A stretch of DNA of 64,000 bases from Brevundimonas bullata (GCF_014207965.1 NZ_JACHLM010000006.1:1-64000); one strand, 5' to 3'; positions 8,358-16,398 are shown, counted from the first letter of the stretch. Numbers and translations: made by a program. The notes: generated by a model not told the origin, from the letters alone.

Positions 8358-8798
8358 CTAGAATCCGAAGTCAATCTGGTTGCTCGACGCCTTGGCTGTA
8401 CCTCGACGCCGTCGCGCCGAACTACCTGCGTGAGATGATGGCGCCGCAGTCGCAGTCGCAGTCGCTGTCGACTTCGGCGTGAAATCCGGCGGCGTGCGCG
8501 ACGAGCGCGCTGTTTCAATCAGCCGAGGCGCTCGCGGCGCCGAAAGGAATCTCGGCCTCAGCGGCTTGCGGGATTTGCGACTTTCCTTCCAGGCCGTGAG
8601 TTCGCTTTCCCACCACCCTACCCGGTTGAGCGATATCCGGACCGGCTCGGGGAAGTCTCCGATTCGCTGAAGCCGCCACGCCGTCGACCGGCTCAACCCG
8701 ACCACGTCCTTCACCTGCTTCCATGGAAGCAGACGATCTTCCTTCCCGCCTGCCTCAGGATGATCGCCTTCTGGATCAAAGGTCCGGCGTTCAACCAC
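8358..8798 (-). CDS. AlpA-like excisionase/HTH regulator
   Basis: A 146-aa protein with an AlpA/MerR-like winged helix-turn-helix in the middle (RLLPWKQVKDVVGLSRSTAW followed by RIGDFPEPV), typical of excision or element-control proteins on phages and integrative elements. I chose GTG 8798, preceded by AGAGG, because it overlaps the upstream gene's stop by 8 nt; an earlier in-frame ATG at 8927 lies deep in that gene. The C-terminal tail is low complexity with a Thr-Ala run encoded by a hexanucleotide repeat near 8449-8470. Probably a remnant gene of a conjugative element. Confidence 0.7.
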   Translation of the reverse strand: MVERRTFDPEGDHPEAGGKEDRLLPWKQVKDVVGLSRSTAWRLQRIGDFPEPVRISLNRVGWWESELTAWKESRKSRKPLRPRFLSAPRAPRLIETARSSRTPPDFTPKSTATATATAAPSSHAGSSARRRRGTAKASSNQIDFGF

Positions 8799-9078
8799 GA
8801 CGACGCCCTCTTGCAGCGGCCGGCGCCCCGGTCCTGACCTCAGTGATCTGGGACCTGGCCCAGTCCCGAAGCAGGCCGCGCGGATAGTGGGGTTTCGAGC
8901 GGACATGCCGACACGGCGGACCGTCATTCCCCGTGGACCACAGGCGGGCCAGGGTCGCCGGCTTCATCCGGATTCCGAACAGGCCGAGAAAGGCGGAGGC
9001 CTCCGCCCGCGTCAGGAGATCCTCGTCGCCGTCCGCCAGCGTGGCCTCCACCTCGTCGATGTCGCGATCGGGGATCAT
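8791..9078 (-). CDS. Element-encoded HTH protein (95 aa)
   Basis: A small DNA-binding-type protein with the pattern LLTRAEASAFLGLFGIRMKP then LARLWSTG, similar to HTH_17-like proteins next to relaxase and lytic transglycosylase genes on alphaproteobacterial integrative elements. GAGGG precedes ATG 9078. The start overlaps the upstream chimeric gene's stop (ATGA), and its end overlaps the AlpA-like start. This tight coupling is normally with a lytic transglycosylase gene, which fits the tail of the chimera. Confidence 0.65.
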   Translation of the reverse strand: MIPDRDIDEVEATLADGDEDLLTRAEASAFLGLFGIRMKPATLARLWSTGNDGPPCRHVRSKPHYPRGLLRDWARSQITEVRTGAPAAARGRRRG

Positions 9079-9953
9079 CGCCCGCCCTCAACCGACGCGC
9101 ATTGCCGCGAACTCGTCAGACGCCGGCCCGCCGTCAGGGCGAGGTAGCAGTCCACGACCGTGGCGACATAGGCGCGGGTCTCGGCGATCTCCGGAATGCG
9201 GCCGAGGCGAGCGACCCGGCCGGGACCGGCGTTGTACAGGGCCGAAGCGCCGTCGAGGAGGACGTCGACCCGTTCGACCGCCGCCGAAGGCAGGGCGGAA
9301 ACATCGGCGAACTCGCCCCGGAAGCCTGTGCCGGCCATTCGACGACCGTTGATCAGCACCAGGGTGGCGTCAGTCCCCAGTCCCCGCAGGTTGACACCCG
9401 TCGCCACTACCCCGTTGGACCCGCCCCGGTCCGCCCCTGACAGGAGCGCGCCCGCCGTCCCGCTTCCGGCGTAGTTCTGCGGCAGCTCGGCCAGCACATC
9501 GGCCACCGTCCCCCGTCCGCGCCGGTCGAGCTCGTCCCGATCCAGCATGACCACGGGCGACGCCAGTTCTCCTGACGCCTTCAACAGGGTGCCGGTGACG
9601 ACCACGTCGTCCACGACCGTGGCGCGATCGACCACTGCGCCGCCGTCTGAACGCCTCAGGAAGATGACCCCGGGACGCGTCTCGGACCAGGCGAGGCCCG
9701 TTCCCCCCAGCAGTCGGTCAAGCGCCGCCGACGGCGCATGCCGCCCCCGCAAGCCCTGCGTCTTCAACCCGTCCACCGCCTCGCCGGAAAAGAGAATCTG
9801 CTGATCTGACTGGGTCGCGAACAGGTTCAGTCCGTCCCGCAACGTCCCAGCGGGGATATTGAACTCACGCGCTTCCTGGGCGCAGGCCGTCGCGCTGACG
9901 GCGATCAGGCCGGCGGCGAGAATGCTTCCGGATAATAGGCTGGCTCGTCTCAT
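9075..9953 (-). pseudogene. TonB-dependent receptor N-terminus fused to lytic transglycosylase C-terminus (deletion chimera)
   Basis: A 292-aa frame in two unrelated parts. Residues 1-24 are a signal peptide. Residues ~27-95 form an STN domain (REFNIPAGTLRDGLNLFATQ), followed by a TonB plug to the LLDGASALY motif. No 22-strand barrel follows. Instead, from the TAC codon at 9234-9236, the sequence is NAGPGRV then IPEIAETRAYV, the hallmark C-terminus of an SLT/VirB1-type lytic transglycosylase. The upstream genes are a FecI/FecR pair that should control a full receptor; the downstream HTH genes belong with the transglycosylase. A deletion or recombination at the short shared ALxxYN-like coding sequence explains this. 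The plug may still signal to FecR via its STN domain, but transport should be lost. Confidence 0.85.
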
Positions 9954-9999
9954 GGTCCTGGGTCCCCTCCACGCCACGCGGCGTCAGAGAAGAGACGGT

Positions 10000-11007
10000 T
10001 CAGACCCCGGGCGCCCCCGGAGCGCCCCTCGAATTTCTTGCGTCGAACAGAAGAACCCGGCCGTCAGCCTTCTTCGACGCCTTCAGACCGAACACCTCGG
10101 CCGCCGTGGAGACGAAGGCGTCGCGGTCCCCCGTCTTGAACACGCCGTTGACAGACGCCTCCTCCTGGGCCGCGGCGTCGAGCACGATCTTGTGGGTCAG
10201 ATACCGGTTCACCTCGGCCACGGCGTCGCGCAGGGGCGTGTCCCGGAAGACAATCCGCCCGTCGGCCCAACTCGTCTCGGCCCCTACGTCCACCACCCGC
10301 GTCACCTGGCCCTGCGGCGTTAGCGAACTCTGCTGCCCCGCCGCCAATCGTTTGACCGCCCTGCCCGTCCCGCGCTCCGATACATCAACGACGCCTGAAA
10401 CCAGGGTCACCTTCACCCCCGCGCCGTCATGGCGGACATCGAAGACCGTCCCGACAGCCGTCACCCGGGCGCTGTCTGTCTGGACCACGAAGGGCCGGTC
10501 GGCGTCATGGGCCACGATGAACAGGGCCTGCCCGCCTTCGAGCTCTATCAGCCGACGGTCTCCGTCAAAGCGGACCCTGATCCTGGAATCCGTATCCAGC
10601 CGCACATTCGACCCGTCCGCCAGTTGCACGACCCTTTGCTCGCCCACGCTGGTCGTGAACACGGTCCGGGACTGCAGCCACAGGGCCCCGCCGACCGCCA
10701 CCGCCATGACGGCGCCGCCGATAGTCGCGCCGATCAGGGTGCGGGGCAGCCGTCGCGGCTGCGGCGCGCTCTTCCTGCGCGACAGGGCTTCGCCCAACGC
10801 CTTCGCGATAGCGGGATCCCTATCCAGCCTGCCTGCCGCGCCCCAGACCTGCTCGACCCGCCGATAGGCGTCGGCGTTGGCCGGCTCGGACCGCCAGGCG
10901 AAGAATTCTTCGATGGTCTGGGTGCTGACGCTGCGCGCGCCAAGGCGGGCGTGCCACGCCGCCGCCTCGGTCTCGCTAGTTTCAACCCGGATGTTCGGGT
11001 TGGTCAT
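10000..11007 (-). CDS. FecR-family anti-sigma/sigma regulator
   Basis: A 335-aa cell-surface signalling protein. The cytoplasmic N-terminus has the FecR WHARL and EEFFAWR motifs, a single membrane segment lies at about residues 93-112, and a periplasmic FecR domain (FTTSVGEQRVVQLADGS, VQTDSARVTAVGTVFDV) follows with a C-terminal STN-contacting region. ATG 11007 is preceded by GAGGGTG; ATG 11019 is the alternative. It sits between the ECF sigma gene and the truncated receptor, its presumed signalling partner. Confidence 0.88.
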   Translation of the reverse strand: MTNPNIRVETSETEAAAWHARLGARSVSTQTIEEFFAWRSEPANADAYRRVEQVWGAAGRLDRDPAIAKALGEALSRRKSAPQPRRLPRTLIGATIGGAVMAVAVGGALWLQSRTVFTTSVGEQRVVQLADGSNVRLDTDSRIRVRFDGDRRLIELEGGQALFIVAHDADRPFVVQTDSARVTAVGTVFDVRHDGAGVKVTLVSGVVDVSERGTGRAVKRLAAGQQSSLTPQGQVTRVVDVGAETSWADGRIVFRDTPLRDAVAEVNRYLTHKIVLDAAAQEEASVNGVFKTGDRDAFVSTAAEVFGLKASKKADGRVLLFDARNSRGAPGAPGV

Positions 11008-11020
11008 GATCACCCTCATC

Positions 11021-11524
11021 CTAGCGCCGGAGCTGGGCGGCGCAATGCGCCAAGGCCCTGGTCATGCGCCACTCAACGGTTTTGGGAGAAATCCCGAGCT
11101 GCTCGCCTATCTGCACATTCGTCAGTCCGCCGAACCTTGATAGCACAAAGACATCGCGCAGGGGCTCTGGCAAGCCGAGGACCAGTTCCCGGGCCAGGAC
11201 CTCGTCGATCTGCGAAGGGGCTTCATGGGCCAGTCCATGTGTGGCGCCGATCTCGTCCACATAGCGCGCCCGATGAAACCGCCGCGCCCGGCGGTCCGCC
11301 ATCAGGTTCGCTGCGATGCGAAGCAGCAGGGCCCGGGGATGCCGGATCGTCTGAACGGCATGATAGGGCGCCAGCCGCAGCCAGGCCTCCTGCGCCAGGT
11401 CCTCGGCGTCCTGGGCGCCATAGCGCCGGACCAGCCGCGCCCGGAACCAGTGGGCGTAGCGTCCATAGAGGACATCCAGCCCCAGGGGGGCGGCTGGCGA
11501 CAGCTTTTCCAATCCATCCGACAC
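11021..11524 (-). CDS. ECF-family (FecI-like) sigma factor
   Basis: A ~167-aa sigma-70 family factor with region 2 (DAEDLAQEAWLRLAPYHAV, RHPRALLLRIAANLMADR) and region 4 (LPEPLRDVFVLSRFGGLT, LGISPKTVEWRMTRALAHC). GTG 11524 follows GGAGGCGAG and gives a typical length; ATG 11566 is the alternative. It heads a fecI-fecR-receptor operon and should direct transcription of the receptor gene, which is now truncated. Confidence 0.88.
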   Translation of the reverse strand: MSDGLEKLSPAAPLGLDVLYGRYAHWFRARLVRRYGAQDAEDLAQEAWLRLAPYHAVQTIRHPRALLLRIAANLMADRRARRFHRARYVDEIGATHGLAHEAPSQIDEVLARELVLGLPEPLRDVFVLSRFGGLTNVQIGEQLGISPKTVEWRMTRALAHCAAQLRR

Positions 11525-11571
11525 GGGCTCGCCTCCGGTAAACAGAGGCGAGCCCGGCCGAAGCACCGGGT

Positions 11572-11611
11572 GTTGAGAACATGCTCAAACACATGCGCCG
11601 ACGTCTTTAGC
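11572..11611. repeat. Diverged direct repeat, left copy
   Basis: Begins GTTGAGAACA and ends with an 18-bp block of which 17 bases match the copy at 16399-16436, with a variable 10-12 nt centre. The two copies bracket the toxin/defence cluster. Confidence 0.5.
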
Positions 11612-11730
11612 CCCCGAGGGAGGGAGCCTGGACATGCACGCGGGCCACCCGCCGCCACGGAGCGCGAAGTGGGATTTTCAGGATCTGCTCAAGCGAGGTT
11701 CTCACGCCTCGGCGTCAAATCAGACGCACC

Positions 11731-11759
11731 CCAAGTCTGATTCACCCGGATTCACTTGG
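11731..11759. promoter_or_regulatory. Short inverted repeat upstream of the DarTG locus
   Basis: CCAAGT and ACTTGG arms separated by 17 nt. It lies about 70-100 bp before the first small ORF of the darTG operon and could be an operator. Function is inferred from position only. Confidence 0.25.
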
Positions 11760-11829
11760 CAAGTCGGATAATGCCGGTGTCTGATTCATCCGTTCGCTCG
11801 GGTGACCCAAGCCAGTCTCGCCGACACCT

Positions 11830-11985
11830 ATGCCGCTTGAATTGCCAGACCTCCCCGGACTGGATAGCCTCATGGCGGCGAGTGCGGTCTTTGGGGGACA
11901 GGCGATCTTGGAAGGACTTAGACAGGCTGGCGACCGCAGGCGCCTGACGTCCCCCGATGAGCCTTGCCTTCGTATTGCAGGCTGA
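11830..11985 (+). CDS. Tiny ORF (51 aa) immediately upstream of darT
   Basis: ATG 11830 to TGA 11985, ending three bases before the darT GTG. The product starts MPLELPDLPGLDSLMAASAV and has ordinary amino-acid composition. An in-frame stop lies not far upstream, so it is not a continuation of a longer gene here. I see no clear ribosome site. It could be a leader peptide controlling darT, a third component, or the remnant of a larger protein. Confidence 0.35.
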   Translation: MPLELPDLPGLDSLMAASAVFGGQAILEGLRQAGDRRRLTSPDEPCLRIAG

Positions 11986-11988
11986 GTC

Positions 11989-12642
11989 GTGCCCACACCT
12001 GCAAACCCGAAAATCTATCACATCGTCCACGTGGACAGGCTGGCTTCGATCGTCGCCAGCCGGATGCTGTTGTGCGACGCGGCCATCGCCGCCCAGGCCG
12101 TCCCGGGAACCACGATTGGCATGAACACCATCAAGCAGCGCCGACTTCGGGAGCTCCGGTTGCAGAATCACCCAGATCTGCACGTGGGCGACTGCACGCC
12201 GTTCTATTTTTGTTCTCGCTCCGTCATGCTCTATCTGATATACGCTCGTAGCCACGACCTCGCTTACCAGGGCGGCCAAGAGCCCATCGTGCACCTTGAA
12301 GCAGACTTGCGAGCGACCGTTGCGTGGGCAGAAGCGAATAATCGCCGCTGGGCGTTCACCCTGTCGAATGCGGGCGCCTATTACTTCGAGGATCGTGTGA
12401 ACCTGAACCAGCTCGACGAGATCAACTGGAATTCGGTTCAGACCCGACAATGGGCCGGCGCGCCGAAGGAGGGCAAGCAGGCCGAGTTCCTGCTCGAGCA
12501 CAGCTTCCCCTGGCATCTGGTCGAGCGTGTGGGCGTCTTTTCAAACGCCTACGTACAACCCGTTTCTGACGCCATGGGGCCTGGGGGCCATCGTCCCCCC
12601 ATCGAAATCCGGCGCGACTGGTACTATGGGGGAGCGGCATGA
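11989..12642 (+). CDS. darT: DarT-family DNA thymidine ADP-ribosyltransferase toxin
   Basis: A 217-aa DUF4433/DarT protein. Family members use NAD+ to ADP-ribosylate thymidine in single-stranded DNA and act as phage-defence toxins. Visible features are an N-terminal IYHIVHVDRLASIVAS segment typical of the NAD-binding His region, LRELRLQNHPDLHVGDCTPF, FYFCSRSVMLY, and a KQAEFLLEHSFPW stretch with the expected catalytic Glu. It ends with an IEIRRDWYY motif common in the family. The start is GTG 11989. The stop overlaps the antitoxin start (ATGA), so toxin and antitoxin are coupled. Intact in length. Confidence 0.92.
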   Translation: MPTPANPKIYHIVHVDRLASIVASRMLLCDAAIAAQAVPGTTIGMNTIKQRRLRELRLQNHPDLHVGDCTPFYFCSRSVMLYLIYARSHDLAYQGGQEPIVHLEADLRATVAWAEANNRRWAFTLSNAGAYYFEDRVNLNQLDEINWNSVQTRQWAGAPKEGKQAEFLLEHSFPWHLVERVGVFSNAYVQPVSDAMGPGGHRPPIEIRRDWYYGGAA

Positions 12643-13679
12643 TCGAATTCACCACAGGCGACATTCTTCAGGCCGACGCCGAGGCGCTGGTCAATACGGT
12701 CAACTGCGTCGGCGTCATGGGCCGCGGCATCGCCCTGCAATTCAAGAACCGCTTTCCGGAAAACTTCAAAGCCTATGCCGCAGCCTGCGCCAGCGAGGCG
12801 GTGCAGCCCGGACGAATGTTCGTCCATGAGACCCGCAGCCTCACCAATCCCCGGTTCGTCATCAACTTCCCGACGAAGCGTCACTGGAAGGGCAAGAGCC
12901 GGATCGAGGACATCGAGTCCGGCCTCAAGGCCCTGGTCGATGAAATCAGTGAACGCGACATCCGCTCGATCGCCATTCCGCCGCTCGGCGCCGGGCTCGG
13001 CGGCCTGGACTGGGCCGACGTCCGCCCCCTGATCGTCGCGGCCATGGCCCCCCTCGAGGATGTCCGCGTCCTGGTCTTTGAACCCATGACTGCGCCTGTG
13101 CCCACCAGGTCACGCGATATCCCCGCGATCACCCCGGGCCGGGCTGCGCTCGTAGTTTTGGTCAACCGTTACCTCAGCGGCCTGCTGGATCCGTTCGTGA
13201 CCCTGATCGAGCTGCAGAAGCTCATGTACTTCATGCAGGAAGCCGGACAGCCGCTCCGCCTGAACTACGTCAAGCATCACTACGGGCCCTACGCCGACAA
13301 CCTGCGGCACGTCCTGGTCAAGATCGAAGGCCATATGGTCTCCGGATACCATGACGGCGGCGACGCTCCGGACAGGCAGCTTGAACTTGTTCCAGGCGCG
13401 GTGAAGGACGCCGAGGCCTTCCTCGCCGACGACCTGGAGACGAAACAGCGTTTCGACAGGGTCGGAAACCTGGTCGAAGGCTTCGAAACTCCCTTCGGGC
13501 TGGAGCTTCTGGCGACGGTCCACTGGGTCGCGACCCGGGAAGAGGCGAGGTCCTCAGACGAGGTTCGCGCAAGGGTCTACGCATGGAACGAGCGCAAGAA
13601 GCAGTTCTCTCCGCGCCAGATCGAGATCGCCCTCACTGCCCTCGGCTCCAAGGGCTGGTTGAGCGCGACCGTCCAGTAG
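12639..13679 (+). CDS. darG: DarG-family macrodomain antitoxin
   Basis: A 346-aa antitoxin. The N-terminal macrodomain (about residues 1-150; GDILQADAEALVNTVNCVGV, MGRGIALQFK, IAIPPLGAGLGGLDW) should remove ADP-ribose from DNA. The C-terminal domain (~170-346; LIELQKLMYFMQEAGQPLR, HHYGPYADNLRHVL) resembles the region that binds and neutralises DarT. It is translated in overlap with darT and has the full family length, so the pair appears functional. Confidence 0.93.
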   Translation: MIEFTTGDILQADAEALVNTVNCVGVMGRGIALQFKNRFPENFKAYAAACASEAVQPGRMFVHETRSLTNPRFVINFPTKRHWKGKSRIEDIESGLKALVDEISERDIRSIAIPPLGAGLGGLDWADVRPLIVAAMAPLEDVRVLVFEPMTAPVPTRSRDIPAITPGRAALVVLVNRYLSGLLDPFVTLIELQKLMYFMQEAGQPLRLNYVKHHYGPYADNLRHVLVKIEGHMVSGYHDGGDAPDRQLELVPGAVKDAEAFLADDLETKQRFDRVGNLVEGFETPFGLELLATVHWVATREEARSSDEVRARVYAWNERKKQFSPRQIEIALTALGSKGWLSATVQ

Positions 13680-13814
13680 ACTGCGCCCCTGCGTCGAAGC
13701 GCGATGTTAGCGCCGTGCGTCGCGCCCAACCGCCGAAACGCGCAGACATGACCGTACAGCCAAGCTTATAGTCATGCGCTCGCCGGGATTCCGACCTTTT
13801 CCCGAACGGCATGA

Positions 13815-13847
13815 TCCGGCGGCGGCCCGCAAACTGTCGCCGGATCG
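13815..13847. repeat. Inverted repeat after darG
   Basis: GATCCGGCG and CGCCGGATC arms with a GC-rich loop and no T-run. It could be a weak terminator. A related ACTGTCGCCGG string occurs near 16487. Confidence 0.3.
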
Positions 13848-13937
13848 CTTCCCCTTCCAACTGACGGCGCACAGCTACCAGCGGATTTTAACGCGCCCAG
13901 CCGTGGCCGACCATCCGAAGTTTAAAGAAACAATCGC

Positions 13938-14561
13938 ATGAGCCGCTTTCTTATTCCGTTGAGCGAATACAACCGGATTTACCAAGTGACCCATGGCGTA
14001 AGCCAAACCTTCGGCGGAGCGGAAAAGGGCTGTATCTTCTTTGCCTGTTGCGGGGCGCTGATCCTGAATAAGCACTACAAGATCAAAGCATCGGCGGTCG
14101 CCGGCGCTTTCGCACTCTGCGTCAACGACACGCCGGAAGTCGCCTTTTTCGGTGAGAACCAAGGCGGGCGCATCGTGGTTTCACTGAAAGGTTTTCACAT
14201 GTGGGTCCAGACTGAGACCCATCTGATTGACTTCATGGCTCCCATCTTCCCTGAATCCTTTGTGGACCAGAAGCTCAGCGTGCCCCGAAAAATGTTGCAA
14301 CGCTCCATGTCGTCGGAAGCTTCGAGCCTGGACGCCGTGAACACGCCCGGTGACTTCTACACCATACCGGATCTCGAACTGACAAACGTCCTGCTCGACA
14401 AGTTCCTGGATCGACCGGCGATGCGAGACCTCCTGAACATCGTCGACACTTGGCACGGTGCCCGGCGAAAACCCCAATTGCCGTCGATCACCATGGGCGA
14501 CAGCGCTGGTGATACCCATAGGCTCACGCTACCGCGCACGACGGCTTGCGGCTCATGGTGA
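13938..14561 (+). CDS. DUF2026-like protein with papain-like C-H-D arrangement
   Basis: A 207-aa protein resembling DUF2026. It has a Cys-rich stretch (KGCIFFACCGALILNKHY), then HMWVQTETHLIDFMAP, giving an ordered Cys, His, Asp set like that of papain-like or transglutaminase-like enzymes. This catalytic reading is inference. The last ~20 residues look less family-like. The stop overlaps the next ATG by 7 nt. It lies between darTG and a nucleotidyltransferase-HEPN gene, so a role in defence is possible but unproved. Confidence 0.6.
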   Translation: MSRFLIPLSEYNRIYQVTHGVSQTFGGAEKGCIFFACCGALILNKHYKIKASAVAGAFALCVNDTPEVAFFGENQGGRIVVSLKGFHMWVQTETHLIDFMAPIFPESFVDQKLSVPRKMLQRSMSSEASSLDAVNTPGDFYTIPDLELTNVLLDKFLDRPAMRDLLNIVDTWHGARRKPQLPSITMGDSAGDTHRLTLPRTTACGSW

Positions 14562-15958
14562 TCAAACACCCAGGACACGCCGACGCACGAGCGCCCTTGG
14601 GAACTGCTCAACCTGTTGGAAAGACGCCGCCCGAAGCAGACACTTCTGACGACGCGTCGCTCAACAAGCGAATGTTCGCAGACCGGGACTTGTCGCCTCG
14701 CATCTCTCAGAACATCACCGACGCCCTAATGTCTCGCGTCATCTTGCCGGGCCTCGCCGCCTTGCCCACTCATGAAAACATCCCCAAGCAAGGGGCCGCG
14801 TCTCAAGAGCAGTTTCTTGAATGGTCAGCAATGCACTTCGACAACGCTACGGCCGGCGAGGCGCGTCGGGCGTTCGCACTGACCTTGGCCGCGACCTTCG
14901 AACGTCATCTTCGCCGATGGATGTTTCGACACAAGACGCCGAAAGCTGGCAAGATGACCTTCGATGCGCTTTTGGCGGCAGGCCTCGAACGGATCCCCAA
15001 AGAAACAGACTACAGCTTCATTGCAGCCACCCTTTCAGAACTCGTTCTGGTCGGTAATGTGCTTCGCCACGGCAACGGTCGTTCGGTCACCGCCCTACGT
15101 CACCAGTCTCCGGATCTATGGCACGATACGCCTGAGGAAGACCATCCGTGGCTCGAAGACACTTATCTTCATGCCGAACTGATGCGCGTCGATGAAGAAC
15201 GCATCCGTCGATACGGCAACGCCATCGTACAATTCTGGGGCGCGGCTGATGAACTTACGGGCACGATCAACGCCCCCCCGCTACTGACCGTCCGCGCTAG
15301 AGAAACCAGCTCGCAAGCCTCAGGTCAGGTCTGCATCTCTCGCAAGTTCAGCGATCCGCTCCGCGCTAACCGTCTCCACAAGGTCGCGAAGGCGTACGAC
15401 GGCATCCAGCTGCAGAGCCAGATCCTCGGCCTCGACATCATACTGGTCGGAATAGCGCGCCTCCACATAGGCGCGTTTCAGCAGTTCGAAGCGGCGGCGG
15501 TCGGCGCGCTGTTCCCTCGGCCAAGCGGCGGTCAGGCGCTTGTCGGTGTCCTCCGCGAGGGAGCGGAGGAACTTGATGTTGTGAGAGCGCGGGAAATAGA
15601 AGGTGTGGGTCAGCAGGAAGCAGGCATAGGCGGTCTCGGTCGCCTGATGCAGAAGGAAGGCAGCCCTCTTGCGAACGTGCTGCCCCTCCCCCGCGTTGGC
15701 GATATACCGCCCAGCGTCGTCGATCCACAGGTCCACATCCTTGATCCTGGCATCAAAGTAGCGCTGCGCAGCCTCCCGCGCCTCAGCCGCCGTCATCGGC
15801 TGCGGCTGGGCGAACGGATGCCCCGGCAACTCATAGAGCGTCACCCCGTCGCGCAGGATGTCGGTCCAGAAATACTCGCCCCGAGTCAGGGCCTGGTTCA
15901 CCTCGGCCATGGTGTGAACGACGATGTTGACCGTACGCCCCACGGCGGGATCGCGTAG
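14555..15958 (+). CDS. HEPN-like hypothetical protein; native stop lost, frame runs antisense
   Basis: Residues ~40-250 are convincing protein: helical, with ELVLVGNVLRHGNGRSV resembling the RNxxxH-type motif region of HEPN-like proteins, and an FW-containing end (YGNAIVQFWGAADE) near 15250. Beyond about 15300 the frame continues for ~640 bp antisense to the nucleotidyltransferase gene, where the product is compositionally meaningless. The native C-terminus has probably been lost by a small deletion or frameshift. ATG 14555 overlaps the DUF2026-like stop; ATG 14672 is another possible start. Confidence 0.5.
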   Translation: MVIKHPGHADARAPLGTAQPVGKTPPEADTSDDASLNKRMFADRDLSPRISQNITDALMSRVILPGLAALPTHENIPKQGAASQEQFLEWSAMHFDNATAGEARRAFALTLAATFERHLRRWMFRHKTPKAGKMTFDALLAAGLERIPKETDYSFIAATLSELVLVGNVLRHGNGRSVTALRHQSPDLWHDTPEEDHPWLEDTYLHAELMRVDEERIRRYGNAIVQFWGAADELTGTINAPPLLTVRARETSSQASGQVCISRKFSDPLRANRLHKVAKAYDGIQLQSQILGLDIILVGIARLHIGAFQQFEAAAVGALFPRPSGGQALVGVLREGAEELDVVRAREIEGVGQQEAGIGGLGRLMQKEGSPLANVLPLPRVGDIPPSVVDPQVHILDPGIKVALRSLPRLSRRHRLRLGERMPRQLIERHPVAQDVGPEILAPSQGLVHLGHGVNDDVDRTPHGGIA

Positions 15959-16252
15959 GATCTTGTCCTCGGCCACGTACCAGTAGTCGGCGATGTCGGT
16001 CAGCTTCTCGTGGCTGACAATCACCAGCAGATCGAAGTCGGACAGATAGCCGTTGTCGGGTTCATCGACCCAGTCGTTGCGGGCGTAGGATCCGAACAGG
16101 ATGACCTTCAGCACCCGACCGTCGCGCCGCCAGGACTGGGTGCCCCCTCCCCCGCTTTTGATCGCGGCCTCGAACTCGGTCAGCAGGGTCGTGCGGACGC
16201 GCTCCAGCTCGCGCTGCTGTTTGGCTGGAAGATGATCCAGGTCAGCGCGCAT
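15320..16252 (-). CDS. Nucleotidyltransferase-HEPN fusion protein
   Basis: A 310-aa protein. Residues ~20-125 are a minimal nucleotidyltransferase with the GSX10DXD-type signature spread over FGSYARNDW and YLSDFDLLV. Residues ~165-310 are a HEPN-type helical domain (HVRKRAAFLLHQATETAYAC, FYFPRSHNIKFLRSLAED). In two-gene systems of this class the MNT protein AMPylates and inactivates the HEPN RNase; here both activities are on one chain. It could be a self-contained toxin-antitoxin or a nucleotidylating enzyme with another target. It ends tail-to-tail within the extended frame of the upstream hypothetical. Confidence 0.82.
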   Translation of the reverse strand: MRADLDHLPAKQQRELERVRTTLLTEFEAAIKSGGGGTQSWRRDGRVLKVILFGSYARNDWVDEPDNGYLSDFDLLVIVSHEKLTDIADYWYVAEDKILRDPAVGRTVNIVVHTMAEVNQALTRGEYFWTDILRDGVTLYELPGHPFAQPQPMTAAEAREAAQRYFDARIKDVDLWIDDAGRYIANAGEGQHVRKRAAFLLHQATETAYACFLLTHTFYFPRSHNIKFLRSLAEDTDKRLTAAWPREQRADRRRFELLKRAYVEARYSDQYDVEAEDLALQLDAVVRLRDLVETVSAERIAELARDADLT

Positions 16253-16398
16253 GGGACCGCCCGCCCTGGATCCGCAGGGTCGCTGGAGAGATCATCATGC
16301 CTGCCGGTTTCGTTCGCATCCGCGCCCCAAATCACTTCCGCAAAAAGCCTACCCCGCCTGCTCGCCAAGCGCCACAATAAGGGAGTGTCCGCCGGACA

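Noticed and set aside
11752-12516. Minus-strand frame over the start of darT
   Set aside because: Antisense to DarT, which has clear family motifs; no homologous features in the antisense product.
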